Part shown: positions 45,526-54,331 of the stretch, piece by piece
How positions within the stretch are numbered: position 1 is the first letter of the stretch
Layout: every line of letters begins with the position of its first letter
NCBI GenBank assembly: GCA_016214695.1
Contig: JACRNY010000001.1
Span: 1,178,001-1,242,000, forward strand
Source: Nitrosomonadales bacterium
Lineage (GTDB): Bacteria; Pseudomonadota; Gammaproteobacteria; Burkholderiales; Gallionellaceae
Direction: 5' to 3'
DNA: 64,000 bases
Translations under genes and position numbers: made by a program
Notes under the pieces: model-generated
What the model saw: only the letters and a program-made list of their open reading frames with translations
Databases searched by the model: none
What the model was told of the DNA's origin: nothing

Positions 45526-46389
45526 AAGGAAGCCAAACAAAAATTGGAGTGCGCATTATATGTAGTCGCCACCCCGATTGGAAATCTAAGTGACATCACC
45601 CTGCGCGCACTGGAGGTGCTCGGCGCGGCCGACACCGTCGCCGCCGAGGATACCCGCAATACGCGCCATTTGCTGCAACATCACGGCATCAGCGATGCCA
45701 GGCTGCTGGCGCTGCACCAGCACAACGAACGCGGCGCGGCGGAAAAGGTCATCTCATTGTTACAGCAGGGCCAGCACGTGGCACTGGTGACCGATGCCGG
45801 GACTCCGGCGGTGAGCGATCCCGGCGCGGTGCTGGTGGAAGCGGTGCGTGCGGCGGGCTTTCGTGTGACTCCGATTCCCGGCGCAAGCGCAGCGATCACC
45901 GCGCTGTCGGCATCCGGCCTGAGTGCACCGCATTTCCTGTTTTACGGTTTCCTGCCCAACAAATCCGGCGCGCGCCGCACTGTGCTGCAAACACTGGTCG
46001 AGCATCCCTATACCCTGGTCTTCTACGAAGCACCGCACCGCATCCTCGAATGCACCGAAGACCTGCAGGCCGTCCTCGGCGACGAGCGCGACATCGTGTT
46101 CGCACGCGAGATCACCAAGCTGTTCGAAAGCATCCACCGCTGCAAACTGGGCGAAGCGATGGCCTGGCTGAACAGCGATGCCAACAACCAGCGCGGCGAG
46201 TTCGTGCTGCTGGTGTCGGGCGCACAGGCGCGCGCAGGACTGGATGCCGATACCGAAAAGACATTGAGTCTGCTGCTGGAAGAACTGCCGCTCAAACAGG
46301 CCGTGCAATTGGCGGTGAAGATCAGCGGCGGCAACAAGAACGAGCTGTACCAGCGCGCGCTGGTGCTCAAGGAAGAGCCAAACGACTGA
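45514..46389 (+). CDS. rsmI: 16S rRNA (cytidine1402-2'-O)-methyltransferase RsmI
   Basis: 291 codons from GTG 45514; a TTG at 45544 is an alternative that avoids overlap with the divergent gene. Family core LYVVATPIGNLSDITLRALE, EDTRNTRHLL, VTDAGTPAVSDPG and IPGASAAITALSASGL. It methylates C1402 in the decoding centre. The start region overlaps the start of the LpoA-like gene by 12 bases, so the two genes must use interleaved promoters. Confidence 0.96.
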   Translation: MTSHKEAKQKLECALYVVATPIGNLSDITLRALEVLGAADTVAAEDTRNTRHLLQHHGISDARLLALHQHNERGAAEKVISLLQQGQHVALVTDAGTPAVSDPGAVLVEAVRAAGFRVTPIPGASAAITALSASGLSAPHFLFYGFLPNKSGARRTVLQTLVEHPYTLVFYEAPHRILECTEDLQAVLGDERDIVFAREITKLFESIHRCKLGEAMAWLNSDANNQRGEFVLLVSGAQARAGLDADTEKTLSLLLEELPLKQAVQLAVKISGGNKNELYQRALVLKEEPND

Positions 46390-46403
46390 CCCACACAGAC
46401 CGT

Positions 46404-46440
46404 TCGTGGTGACCCTTCGACTTAGCTCAGGACTAAAGGC
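46404..46440. repeat. Dispersed repeat copy 2
   Basis: TCGTGGTGACCCTTCGACTT followed by AGCTCAGGACTAAAGG. Inverted relative to the copy near 40759; shares ACCCTT(c/t)GAC-n3/4-GCTCAGG. It lies in the rsmI-pyrC gap. Confidence 0.6.
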
Positions 46441-46453
46441 ATTGTCGAACCAT

Positions 46454-46472
46454 CCGGCGCAGTAAGCGCCGG
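46454..46472. terminator. GC-rich hairpin downstream of rsmI
   Basis: CCGGCGC-AGTAA-GCGCCGG, a perfect 7-base stem in the 126-base rsmI-pyrC gap. No T tract follows, so a terminator role is uncertain; it may be part of the neighbouring repeat or of a pyrC leader. Confidence 0.4.
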
Positions 46473-46515
46473 TGCGACCGTCCGGTTGCATAAGTGTTTA
46501 GGATAAAATGACACC

Positions 46516-47556
46516 ATGAAAACCCTCACCCTCACCCTCACCCGCCCCGACGACTGGCACCTGCACCTGCGCGACGACACGCTGATGGCCTCGGTGCTGC
46601 CCGACACCGCCAGACAATTCGCCCGCGCCATCGTCATGCCCAACCTGCGCCCGCCCGTCACCACCACCGCGCAAGCCGTGGCTTACCGCGAGCGCATCCT
46701 CAAGGCATTGCCCAAGGACATGAAGTTCGAACCGCTGATGACGCTGTACCTCACCGATATCACCAGTGCCGAAGAGATAAAAAAGGCCAAGGCCAGCGGC
46801 GTGGTGCATGCGGTGAAGCTGTATCCGGCAGGCGCCACCACCAACTCCGATGCGGGCGTCACCGACCTGCGCAAGACCTATGCCGCGCTGGAAGAGATGC
46901 AGCGCTGCGGCATGCCGCTGCTGGTGCACGGCGAAGTCACCAGCGCCGACATCGACATCTTCGACCGCGAAGCCGTGTTCATCGAGCGAGTGATGCAGCC
47001 GCTGCTGAAAGACCTGCCCGAGCTGCGCGTGGTGTTCGAACACATCACCACCAAAGATGCCGCGCAGTTCGTCGCCAGCGCACCCGACACCATCGCCGCC
47101 ACCCTCACCCCGCAACACCTGCTCTACAACCGCAACGCCATGCTGGTTGGCGGCATCCGCCCGCACTTCTATTGCCTGCCGATCCTGAAACGCGAGACGC
47201 ACCGCGAGGCATTGGTGCAGGCCGCCACCAGCGGCAGCAAGAAATTCTTCCTCGGCACCGACAGCGCCCCGCACGCGCAGCACACCAAGGAGAACGCCTG
47301 CGGCTGCGCCGGCTGCTATACCGCGCACAGTGCCATCGAACTGTATGCCGAAGCGTTCGAAGCAGCGGGCGCGCTGGACAAGCTGGAGGCATTCGCCAGC
47401 TTCTACGGCGCGGACTACTACGGTCTGCCGCGCAATACGGGGAAGGTCACGTTGCGCAAAGAAGAATGGCAGCTGCCTGCGTCGGTGGGATTCGGTGAGT
47501 ATCAGCTGGTGCCGCTAAGGGCGGGTGAGAAGATGAAGTGGAAGTTGGAAATTTGA
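46516..47556 (+). CDS. pyrC: Dihydroorotase (homodimeric type)
   Basis: 346 codons. Metal site [12 protein letters not shown] (HxH), [14 protein letters not shown] with the carboxylated Lys, LVHGEV, FEHITT and FLGTDSAPH with the catalytic Asp. Length and motifs match E. coli PyrC. Third step of pyrimidine synthesis. Confidence 0.98.
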   Translation: MKTLTLTLTRPDDWHLHLRDDTLMASVLPDTARQFARAIVMPNLRPPVTTTAQAVAYRERILKALPKDMKFEPLMTLYLTDITSAEEIKKAKASGVVHAVKLYPAGATTNSDAGVTDLRKTYAALEEMQRCGMPLLVHGEVTSADIDIFDREAVFIERVMQPLLKDLPELRVVFEHITTKDAAQFVASAPDTIAATLTPQHLLYNRNAMLVGGIRPHFYCLPILKRETHREALVQAATSGSKKFFLGTDSAPHAQHTKENACGCAGCYTAHSAIELYAEAFEAAGALDKLEAFASFYGADYYGLPRNTGKVTLRKEEWQLPASVGFGEYQLVPLRAGEKMKWKLEI

Positions 47557-47595
47557 GCATGCGCACGAAAAAATAATGCGCAGCAACGGAGAATC

Positions 47596-48126
47596 ATGAT
47601 GGAAAAGGCGAATGCCGCAGCAGCAGAAAACCAGGCTGTCGGGTCCATGGACGATGGCGGGCATCTGGACATCCTCATGATCCACGCCCTGCTGGATTCG
47701 CTGTTCACGATCTTTACCACTATGGTGGGGGTGAAGATATATCCGGGCGTCCCGGCGCTGAAGCAGGGCAATGCGGCAATGGGCGAGGTCACCGGACTGA
47801 TAGGCATGAAGGCGGATACCGCCAGCGGAAGCGTCGCGCTGTCCTTCACTTTGCCGGCGATACGCGTGATATCCCTCAATCTGATGGGGCACGAGCTCAC
47901 CAGTATCGACAAGGATGCGGCAGACCTTACCGGTGAGCTGACCAATATGCTGGTGGGCGGGGCGAAGCGCGTGCTGTCCGAGAAGGGGCACGAGTTCGAC
48001 ATGCAGACACCCCAGTTGCTGCTGGGTGGAGGGCACGAGATCGTGCATCACTGTGCCGGCCAGACGGTCGTGCTACCGGTCAGGATCGGCGAAGACGAGT
48101 TCTATATCGAATTGAATTTCGTCTGA
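47596..48126 (+). CDS. CheX-like chemotaxis phosphatase domain protein
   Basis: 176 codons. The fold and the helix DLTGELTNMLVGGAKRVLSE carry the CheC/CheX/FliY phosphatase pair Glu114 and Asn117 (ExxN) with a following Gly-Gly. Such proteins dephosphorylate CheY-type receivers. No chemotaxis gene is adjacent; the pilG/pilH receivers lie 13 kb away and are possible substrates. Leads a row of four small plus-strand genes. Confidence 0.82.
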   Translation: MMEKANAAAAENQAVGSMDDGGHLDILMIHALLDSLFTIFTTMVGVKIYPGVPALKQGNAAMGEVTGLIGMKADTASGSVALSFTLPAIRVISLNLMGHELTSIDKDAADLTGELTNMLVGGAKRVLSEKGHEFDMQTPQLLLGGGHEIVHHCAGQTVVLPVRIGEDEFYIELNFV

Positions 48127-48147
48127 GCGACAAGGACGACGACTTCC

Positions 48148-48681
48148 ATGCCGCTATCCTCCTATCTCGATACCGCACCTGCTCTGGGCGAGCGCGTGTT
48201 CCTGCACCCCTCCTGCCAGGTCATCGGCGACGTGAACATCGGCGACGACAGCTCGGTGTGGTGCAACACGGTGCTGCGCGGCGACGTGAACCGCATCGTG
48301 ATCGGGCGCGGCAGCAATGTGCAGGACCTGACCATGGGCCATGTGTCGCACAGGACGGCAGAGAAGCCGGACGGCTCGCCGTTGGTCATCGGCGATCATG
48401 TGACGGTGGGGCACTCGGTGATCTTGCACGGGTGCAGTATCGGCAACGACTGCCTGATCGGCATGGGCTCCATCATCATGGATGATGTGGTGATCCCCGA
48501 CCGCGTGATGGTCGGCGCGGGCAGTCTGATCTCCCCGGGCAAGACGCTGGAGAGCGGCATGCTCTACATGGGACGTCCGGCCAAGGCCGTGCGCAAGCTG
48601 ACGGATGAGGAGATCGCTTATCTGCGCTATTCGGCCGAGCATTACATACGGGTGAAGGACAACTACCTGAAGGGCGGATAA
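48148..48681 (+). CDS. Gamma-carbonic anhydrase-like hexapeptide protein (YrdA type)
   Basis: 177 codons of left-handed beta-helix hexapeptides. His65, His89 and His94 (MGHVSHR; VTVGHSVILHGC) stand where the zinc ligands lie in gamma-class carbonic anhydrases and YrdA. The end LRYSAEHYIRVKDNYL matches the YrdA C-terminal helix. Carbonic anhydrase activity is possible but not certain. Confidence 0.9.
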   Translation: MPLSSYLDTAPALGERVFLHPSCQVIGDVNIGDDSSVWCNTVLRGDVNRIVIGRGSNVQDLTMGHVSHRTAEKPDGSPLVIGDHVTVGHSVILHGCSIGNDCLIGMGSIIMDDVVIPDRVMVGAGSLISPGKTLESGMLYMGRPAKAVRKLTDEEIAYLRYSAEHYIRVKDNYLKGG

Positions 48682-48683
48682 GC

Positions 48684-49040
48684 ATGCACTCAAAGGATTT
48701 CCTGCTGAAAGACACCAACGAGCTGGAGCTGGAGATCGAGCGGCATTGCATCGGGCTGGGGCTGGACTGCTCCGATGAGTATCAGGTGCACATATTCGCG
48801 CACGAGATGCTGCAGAACATGGAACACCTCAAGGATGCGGCGGGCAAAGGTGATCGTTCAGCGAGGGCCAAGGTCGAGCTGTTCGGGATGGTGCTGATGC
48901 TGCATCAGGCGAACACCAAGGCCCTGGGGACGGACTACATGACGCAGTTCGAGGGACTATCGACCAGGCAACCCGCTTGGACTGCGTTGGCCAAGGCGTT
49001 AGGGAGCGAGCTGGAGAGCCGCAATCTGGATGAAGAATGA
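48684..49040 (+). CDS. Hypothetical protein
   Basis: 118 codons, predicted helical and cytoplasmic, no membrane segment. Not recognised. Notable segments are LGLDCSDEYQVHIFAHEMLQ and ARAKVELFGMVLMLHQANTK. It begins 2 bases after the carbonic-anhydrase-like gene and is followed by a DUF2288 gene, so co-transcription is likely. Confidence 0.75.
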   Translation: MHSKDFLLKDTNELELEIERHCIGLGLDCSDEYQVHIFAHEMLQNMEHLKDAAGKGDRSARAKVELFGMVLMLHQANTKALGTDYMTQFEGLSTRQPAWTALAKALGSELESRNLDEE

Positions 49041-49059
49041 AAGTATCGGGAACGGAACG

Positions 49060-49371
49060 ATGAGCAAGATGGACGAGCAGGATTTCAAACGCGCCAGCGT
49101 GAATCTGGAGACCGCGCAGATCGCGTGGAGGGAATTGCAGCGCTATTTCGCCAGCGGGGCGGCGATGCATGTGAGCGAGACGCTGGATTTGGTCGAGGTG
49201 GCGTTCCAGATCTCCGCGGACAATGCCGCACAGGTGGCGCAATGGATACAGGCCGGGCAGCTCGGCCGCGTGTCCGACGAGCAGGCACTGGCCTGGTATG
49301 AGGCCGATGCCGTCGTCTGGGCGGTCGTGGTCAGGCCCTACGTGCTGGTGCAGGCCACGAAAAAGGCCTGA
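49060..49371 (+). CDS. DUF2288 family protein
   Basis: 103 codons from ATG 49060. Motifs NLETAQIAWRELQRYFASGA and VWAVVVRPYVLVQ fit the DUF2288 family of small soluble proteins of unknown function. Last of the CheX-like/carbonic-anhydrase-like/hypothetical/DUF2288 row; convergent with the polyphosphate phosphotransferase gene. Confidence 0.85.
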   Translation: MSKMDEQDFKRASVNLETAQIAWRELQRYFASGAAMHVSETLDLVEVAFQISADNAAQVAQWIQAGQLGRVSDEQALAWYEADAVVWAVVVRPYVLVQATKKA

Positions 49372-49380
49372 GCGGCCGCC

Positions 49381-50874
49381 TCATTTCAGCTTCTTCATCG
49401 CGGATTCGATGCGCTGGCACAGCGTCTTCAGTATCTTGATGCGCGCGAAGTTCTTGTCGTTGGCTTCCACCAGTGTCCACGGCGCGGCTTCGGTGCTGGT
49501 GCGATCCACCATGTCGCCGATGGCCTGTTCGTAGGCGTCCCATTTCTCGCGGTTGCGCCAGTCTTCCTCGGTGATCTTGAAACGCTTGAAACCGATCTTC
49601 TCTCGCTCCTTGAAGCGGCGCAATTGTTCTTCCTTGCTGATGGTCAGCCAGAATTTCACCACCACGGTGTCGTGCCGCGTGAGCTGCGCCTCGAAGTCGT
49701 TGATCTCGCCGTAGGCGCGCATCCAGTCAGCCTCGGAGCAGAACTTCTCCACGCGCTCCACGAGTACGCGTCCATACCATGAGCGGTCGAAAATGGTGAC
49801 ACGGCCCTTGCGCGGCACATGCCGCCAGAAACGCCACAGGTAGGGCTGCGCGCGCTCTTCCTCGGTCGGAGCGGCGATCGGTATGACCTGATACTGGCGC
49901 GCTTCGAGCGCGCCGGTGATGCGGCGGATGCTGCCGCCTTTGCCGGCGGCATCGTTGCCTTCGAATACTGTCACCACGGTGATCTGCTTGAATCGGGGGT
50001 CGCGCGTGAGCATGGCCAGCTTGCCCTGGTATTTCTCCAGATCCGCCGCGAATTTCTTCTTGTCCAGTTTCTGCGTGAGATCGAGCGTCTCGAGGATGTT
50101 GAGCTTGTCGATCGGCGGCAACAGCGGCGCGGCACGGACAGAACCCTCTTTCTTCTTTTCGGATTCAGCCAGACGTTTGCGCAGGGCTTCAAGGATGACC
50201 TTGCCGACGGTCAATCCGCGATAACGTGCGTCTGCTCCTTCGACCACGATCCACGGCGCTTCGGCGGTGCTGGTGTGGCGGATGACGCTCTCATGGATGG
50301 TGGCGAATCTGTCGTAGCGCTTGAAGTGGTCCCAGTCGCGCTTGGTCACGCGCCAGCGCGTCTTGGGGTTCTTCTCCAGTGCTTTGAGGCGCGCTTCCTG
50401 TTTGTCCTTGGAAAGGTGCAGCCAGAATTTGATGATCAGCGCACCTTCGTCGGTGAGCATCTTCTCCAGGCGTTTGGCGCGTTCCAGACTCTGGTCGAGT
50501 TCGGCGACCTTGGTATAGCCCAGCGCACGGTTGAGGATGGGCCATGTGTACCAGGAACCCTGAAACACAGCGATCTTGCCCTTGGGTGGCAACGCGCGCC
50601 AGAAACGCCACATCATCGGACGTTCCATCTCTTCGTCGGATGGCTCGCCCATGCCATGGGTCTGGATGAAGCGCGGGTCCATCCATTCGTTGAGCAGGTT
50701 CACGGTCTCGCCGCGGCCAGCACCGTCGACGCCGCCAATGAGGATGATTACCGGGAATTTCCCTTTTTCCGCCAGATCGAACTGCGCATCCAGCAGCGCC
50801 TCGCGCAGTTTGGGTACTTCGGTTTCGTAAGTGGCCTTGTCGACTTTGTGTCCCAGTTCTGCCGATTCAAACAT
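49381..50874 (-). CDS. pap: Polyphosphate:AMP phosphotransferase (two PPK2 domains)
   Basis: 497 codons from ATG 50874 with GGAGG upstream. Two tandem PPK2 domains, residues about 10-240 and 270-495, each with a P-loop: GGVDGAGRGETVNLL and FEGNDAAGKGGSIRRI. The lid motifs WRFWRALPPKG and WRFWRHVPRKGRV repeat. Two-domain class II PPK2 proteins phosphorylate AMP to ADP with polyphosphate. The ppk1 gene that makes the polymer is 1 kb away. Confidence 0.93.
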   Translation of the reverse strand: MFESAELGHKVDKATYETEVPKLREALLDAQFDLAEKGKFPVIILIGGVDGAGRGETVNLLNEWMDPRFIQTHGMGEPSDEEMERPMMWRFWRALPPKGKIAVFQGSWYTWPILNRALGYTKVAELDQSLERAKRLEKMLTDEGALIIKFWLHLSKDKQEARLKALEKNPKTRWRVTKRDWDHFKRYDRFATIHESVIRHTSTAEAPWIVVEGADARYRGLTVGKVILEALRKRLAESEKKKEGSVRAAPLLPPIDKLNILETLDLTQKLDKKKFAADLEKYQGKLAMLTRDPRFKQITVVTVFEGNDAAGKGGSIRRITGALEARQYQVIPIAAPTEEERAQPYLWRFWRHVPRKGRVTIFDRSWYGRVLVERVEKFCSEADWMRAYGEINDFEAQLTRHDTVVVKFWLTISKEEQLRRFKEREKIGFKRFKITEEDWRNREKWDAYEQAIGDMVDRTSTEAAPWTLVEANDKNFARIKILKTLCQRIESAMKKLK

Positions 50875-50896
50875 GACATCCTCCGCTAGATGGAAA

Positions 50897-51349
50897 TTAC
50901 AGTTGTTCGGGCGAGATGACGAGGCGCAGGTTGGTCTGGTAATCGCCCTCGCGCTCGCGGCGGCTGAACCACCATACCGCGCCTTTTTTTATGCTCCAGT
51001 AATCCGTTTTGCCGGTCATCAGCAGCGCGGCCAGTTCGCCCAGCCAGGGCTGGTGTCCGACCAGCAGCACTGAGCCGCCTGCCATCGGCCAGCCCGCCGT
51101 GGCGATGGCTTTCTCCGGCGTGGCATGTACGTCGATGTTGGGTGCGGTGATGAAATGCTTGCTGAGCGCGGCCGCCGTCTGCTGCGCGCGCACGGCGGGA
51201 CTGACCAGGATGCGGGTGTGGGCGGGCAAACGGGGGGAAAGGAAATGCGCCATGCGCTCGGCCTGCCGCCGCCCCTTGTCGGTGAGCGCGCGTGCGCTGT
51301 CGGGCACGGTATCCGCAGCCTCGGCATGCCGCCACAGGATCAACTCCAT
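50897..51349 (-). CDS. sixA: SixA-type phosphohistidine phosphatase
   Basis: 150 codons. Histidine phosphatase start MELILWRHAEAADTVPDSAR with the catalytic RHx motif, LTDKGRRQAERMAHFL and VGHQPWLGELAALL. Similar proteins remove phosphate from histidine of phosphotransfer proteins. Its location between two polyphosphate genes suggests a phosphate-related role. Confidence 0.93.
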   Translation of the reverse strand: MELILWRHAEAADTVPDSARALTDKGRRQAERMAHFLSPRLPAHTRILVSPAVRAQQTAAALSKHFITAPNIDVHATPEKAIATAGWPMAGGSVLLVGHQPWLGELAALLMTGKTDYWSIKKGAVWWFSRREREGDYQTNLRLVISPEQL

Positions 51350-51391
51350 TTCCCCGCCTCCCTTTTATTACACTATCGGGTGCCAGAATAT

Positions 51392-51405
51392 ACCGTATAT
51401 ACTGT
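51392..51405. promoter_or_regulatory. Imperfect palindrome in divergent sixA/RHH-like promoter region
   Basis: ACCGTATATACTGT, a 14-base inverted repeat with one mismatched pair, in the 83-base gap between sixA and the lysine-rich gene. A possible operator for the ribbon-helix-helix-like protein encoded next to it; purely inferred from position. Confidence 0.4.
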
Positions 51406-51432
51406 TTGCGCCACATTCACAGGAGACTGAAC

Positions 51433-51774
51433 ATGACCAGGACAGTAGCGCGCAAACCTGTTGCCCGGAAACCCGCACCCGTACGCAAGGCCGCTCCGGT
51501 AAAGGCAGCAGCAAAGCCGGTGAAGAAGCACAAGAAAGAGAAGAGGGTCGACGTCAAGGTGAAGGTCGTGCGCGACAGCTTCACCATGCCGCAAGCGGAT
51601 TACGAATTGATTGCAGGGATCAAGCAGAAGGCCCTGAAATCCGGCTTGCATGTGAAGAAGAGCGAACTGCTGCGCGCCGGATTGCAGGCCCTGTCGAAGT
51701 TGACGGTAGTGCAGTTGAAGCGCGCGATCTCCGGCCTCGAGAAGATCAAGACCGGGCGGCCCAGAAAGGATTAA
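51433..51774 (+). CDS. Lysine/alanine/proline-rich protein with ribbon-helix-helix-like domain
   Basis: 113 codons from ATG 51433 with AGGAG 7 bases upstream. Residues 1-40 are low complexity (ARKPVARKPAPVRKAAPVKA, then KKHKKEK), like histone H1 tails. Residues about 47-90 fit a ribbon-helix-helix: strand DSFTMP, helix YELIAGIKQKALKSG, helix KKSELLRAGLQALSKL. The end is basic. Likely a DNA- or polyanion-binding protein. It is flanked by sixA and pap on one side and ppk1 on the other, all on the opposite strand. Basic tails can also bind polyphosphate; this is inference. Confidence 0.82.
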   Translation: MTRTVARKPVARKPAPVRKAAPVKAAAKPVKKHKKEKRVDVKVKVVRDSFTMPQADYELIAGIKQKALKSGLHVKKSELLRAGLQALSKLTVVQLKRAISGLEKIKTGRPRKD

Positions 51775-51783
51775 AAAGCAGGG

Positions 51784-53874
51784 CTAGTCAGTTTCGGCCG
51801 CCGCGAGCGGCTGTCCCAAGGCCTGCAACAGCTCGGTCTGCGCGCAACTCTCGCTGCCGCGACCGGGTGCTTTGCGGTGCCAGAAGCCGTTGCAATCCAT
51901 CTCCCACGCCTGCACGTTGTCTTTCAGATATGACTTCAGTCCTTCATCCAGCACACGTTTTTTGAGCTTCTCGTCGAGCACGGGAAAGCACACCTCGATG
52001 CGACGGAAGAAGTTGCGGTCCATCCAGTCGGCGCTGGCGAGATAGACATCGTGCGCCGTATCGTTGCGGAAATAGAAGATGCGCGTGTGTTCGAGGAAAC
52101 GCCCGATGATGGAGCGCACGCTGATGTTCTCGGACAGGCCTTTCACGCCGGGGCGCAGCGCGCAGACGCCGCGCACGATGAGATCTATCTTCACGCCCGC
52201 CTGCGATGCATCGTACAGCGCGGTGATGATCTCCGGTTCCAGCAGCGAATTCATCTTGGCGATGATGTGGGCGCGCTTGCCTTCCTTGGCGAATCTGACC
52301 TCGTTGGCGATGGCTTCCAGTATCTTGGGATGCAGGGTGAACGGCGATTGCCACAGGTGTTTCAGCTTGCTGGCTTTGCCCAGTCCGGTGAGCTGGGTGA
52401 ACACCTCGTTCACGTCGGCGCAGACGTCCTCGTTGCTGGTGAACATGCCGAAGTCGGTATAGAGCCTGGCGGTGCGCGGGTGGTAGTTGCCGGTGCCGAG
52501 GTGGGCGTAGCGGCGCAGCTTGCCGTCCTCGCGCCGCACCACCATCAGCATCTTGGCATGGGTCTTGTGGCCGACCACGCCGTACACCACATGCGCGCCG
52601 ACCGCTTCCAGGCGTCCCGCCCAGTTGATGTTTGCTTCCTCGTCGAAACGCGCCAGCAGTTCCACCACCACGGTGACTTCCTTGCCGCCGCGCGCGGCGG
52701 CGATGAGCGCCTCCATCAGTTCGGAATCTGTACCGGTGCGATACACCGTCTGTTTGATGGCGACCACGTTGGGATCGGAGGCTGCCTGCTGGATGAAATC
52801 GATCACCGGCTTGAACGACTGGTAGGGGTGATGCAGCAACACGTCATTCTTGCGCAGCACCTTGAACATGTCCGCGCCCTTCTTTTGCAACAGCGTGGGC
52901 ATGCCGGGCACGAAGGGTGCGAACTTGAGGTCGTCGCGGGCGACCTTGTCCGGGATGTTGAAGAGACGGACCAGATTCACCGGACCATGCACCCGATACA
53001 GATCTTCCGCCTTCAAGTCGAATTGCTGCAGCAGGAAGTCGGCCAGCTCGGCAGTACAGTTGTCGGCGACTTCCAGCCGTACGGCGTCGCCGAAGTGGCG
53101 CTGCGGCAATTCACCCTGCAGGCTGATGCGCAGGTTCTTCACCTCTTCTTCGTCCACGAACAGGTCGCTGTTGCGGGTGACGCGGAACTGGAAGCAGCCC
53201 AGCACTTCCATGCCGGAGAACAGCTCGCCGACATGCGCGTGCAGTATGGAGGAGAGGAACACGAAACCGTGCGGGCAGCCGGATATCTCCGGCGGCATCA
53301 GGATGGCGCGCGGCAACACGCGCGGCGCCTGCACGATGGCCTTGGCCGAGTTGCGGCCGAAGGCATCCTTGCCCTGCAATTCCACCGCGAAGTTCAGGCT
53401 CTTGTTGAGCACGCGCGGGAAAGGGTGGGCCGGATCGAGACCGATGGGGGTCAGCACCGGCATCACTTCGCGCAGGAAAAAGTCCTTGACCCAGGCCTGC
53501 TGCGCCTCGTTCCAATGGGTTCGCCGCAGGAACTTGATGCCCTGTTCGGCCAGCGCGGGGACGAGCTCTTCGTTGAACAGCTGGTATTGCCGCGCGATGA
53601 GCTGATGGGTCGGGGTATACAGGCGTTTGAGTATCTGGGTCGCTTCCAGTCCGTCAGGCCCGGTTGCCAAGCCGCCCAGCTTGGCCTGCTCTTTCAGGCC
53701 GGCAACGCGGATCTCGAAGAACTCGTCGAGGTTGCTGCTGACGATGCAAAGGTATTTGAGCCGCTCCAGCAAGGGCACCGACGCATCTTCGGCCTGGGCG
53801 AGCACGCGCCGGTTGAATTCCAGCAGACCGAGCTCGCGGTTGAGGAAGTTTTGCGCAGGGAATTTTTTTGCCAT
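51784..53874 (-). CDS. ppk1: Polyphosphate kinase 1
   Basis: 696 codons from ATG 53874; family start FLNRELGLLEFNRRVLAQAE. Phosphorylated His region GVVGHKTHAKMLMVVRREDG, LGTGNYHPRTARLYTDFGMF, and C-terminal HTRIFYFRNDT and DWMDRNFFRRIEV. It reversibly polymerises the gamma-phosphate of ATP into polyphosphate at the membrane. Confidence 0.98.
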   Translation of the reverse strand: MAKKFPAQNFLNRELGLLEFNRRVLAQAEDASVPLLERLKYLCIVSSNLDEFFEIRVAGLKEQAKLGGLATGPDGLEATQILKRLYTPTHQLIARQYQLFNEELVPALAEQGIKFLRRTHWNEAQQAWVKDFFLREVMPVLTPIGLDPAHPFPRVLNKSLNFAVELQGKDAFGRNSAKAIVQAPRVLPRAILMPPEISGCPHGFVFLSSILHAHVGELFSGMEVLGCFQFRVTRNSDLFVDEEEVKNLRISLQGELPQRHFGDAVRLEVADNCTAELADFLLQQFDLKAEDLYRVHGPVNLVRLFNIPDKVARDDLKFAPFVPGMPTLLQKKGADMFKVLRKNDVLLHHPYQSFKPVIDFIQQAASDPNVVAIKQTVYRTGTDSELMEALIAAARGGKEVTVVVELLARFDEEANINWAGRLEAVGAHVVYGVVGHKTHAKMLMVVRREDGKLRRYAHLGTGNYHPRTARLYTDFGMFTSNEDVCADVNEVFTQLTGLGKASKLKHLWQSPFTLHPKILEAIANEVRFAKEGKRAHIIAKMNSLLEPEIITALYDASQAGVKIDLIVRGVCALRPGVKGLSENISVRSIIGRFLEHTRIFYFRNDTAHDVYLASADWMDRNFFRRIEVCFPVLDEKLKKRVLDEGLKSYLKDNVQAWEMDCNGFWHRKAPGRGSESCAQTELLQALGQPLAAAETD

Positions 53875-53917
53875 AAACGGGGGGTCAGCGTAGCAGCAGT
53901 TCAGCGTTACTAAAGGT

Positions 53918-54190
53918 TCAGTTCTTCGGCGGCACGTAACCGGTGGGCATCTCGGTGCCGGCACCGAAGAAATAGTTCTCCATCTGCTGAGCCAGATACT
54001 GGCGCGCCTTGATGTCGGCCAGATTGAGGCGGTTCTCGTTCACCAGCATGGTCTGGAACTTGATCCAGCCTTGCCAGGCTTCCTTCGAGACGTTTTCAAA
54101 GATGCGCTGGCCGAGCGCGCCGGGATAAGGGGGGCGGTCCAGGCCTTCTGCTTCGCGACCGAGTTTTACGCACTGCACTGTTTTTGCCAT
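53918..54190 (-). CDS. yggX: Fe(2+)-trafficking protein YggX
   Basis: 90 codons from ATG 54190; the upstream extension is not family-like. Family core [37 protein letters not shown] and [20 protein letters not shown]. It protects Fe-S clusters from oxidants and is under oxidative-stress control in E. coli. Confidence 0.98.
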   Translation of the reverse strand: MAKTVQCVKLGREAEGLDRPPYPGALGQRIFENVSKEAWQGWIKFQTMLVNENRLNLADIKARQYLAQQMENYFFGAGTEMPTGYVPPKN

Positions 54191-54331
54191 ATCGATGTTC
54201 ACTCCGTGGGTATTATGCTTGGGGATTGTGACATTACCGTGAATCTCCGCCCAAATCCAGCGGCTGTGCGGGATCACAGGGATGCTGGCGCTTCCGGCCG
54301 AAACGTCCGGCCATGAAACACGGGCGGCGCC

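Noticed and set aside
51292-51432. Upstream extension of the lysine-rich gene
   Set aside because: Would overlap divergent sixA; ATG 51433 has a strong AGGAG site at correct spacing.
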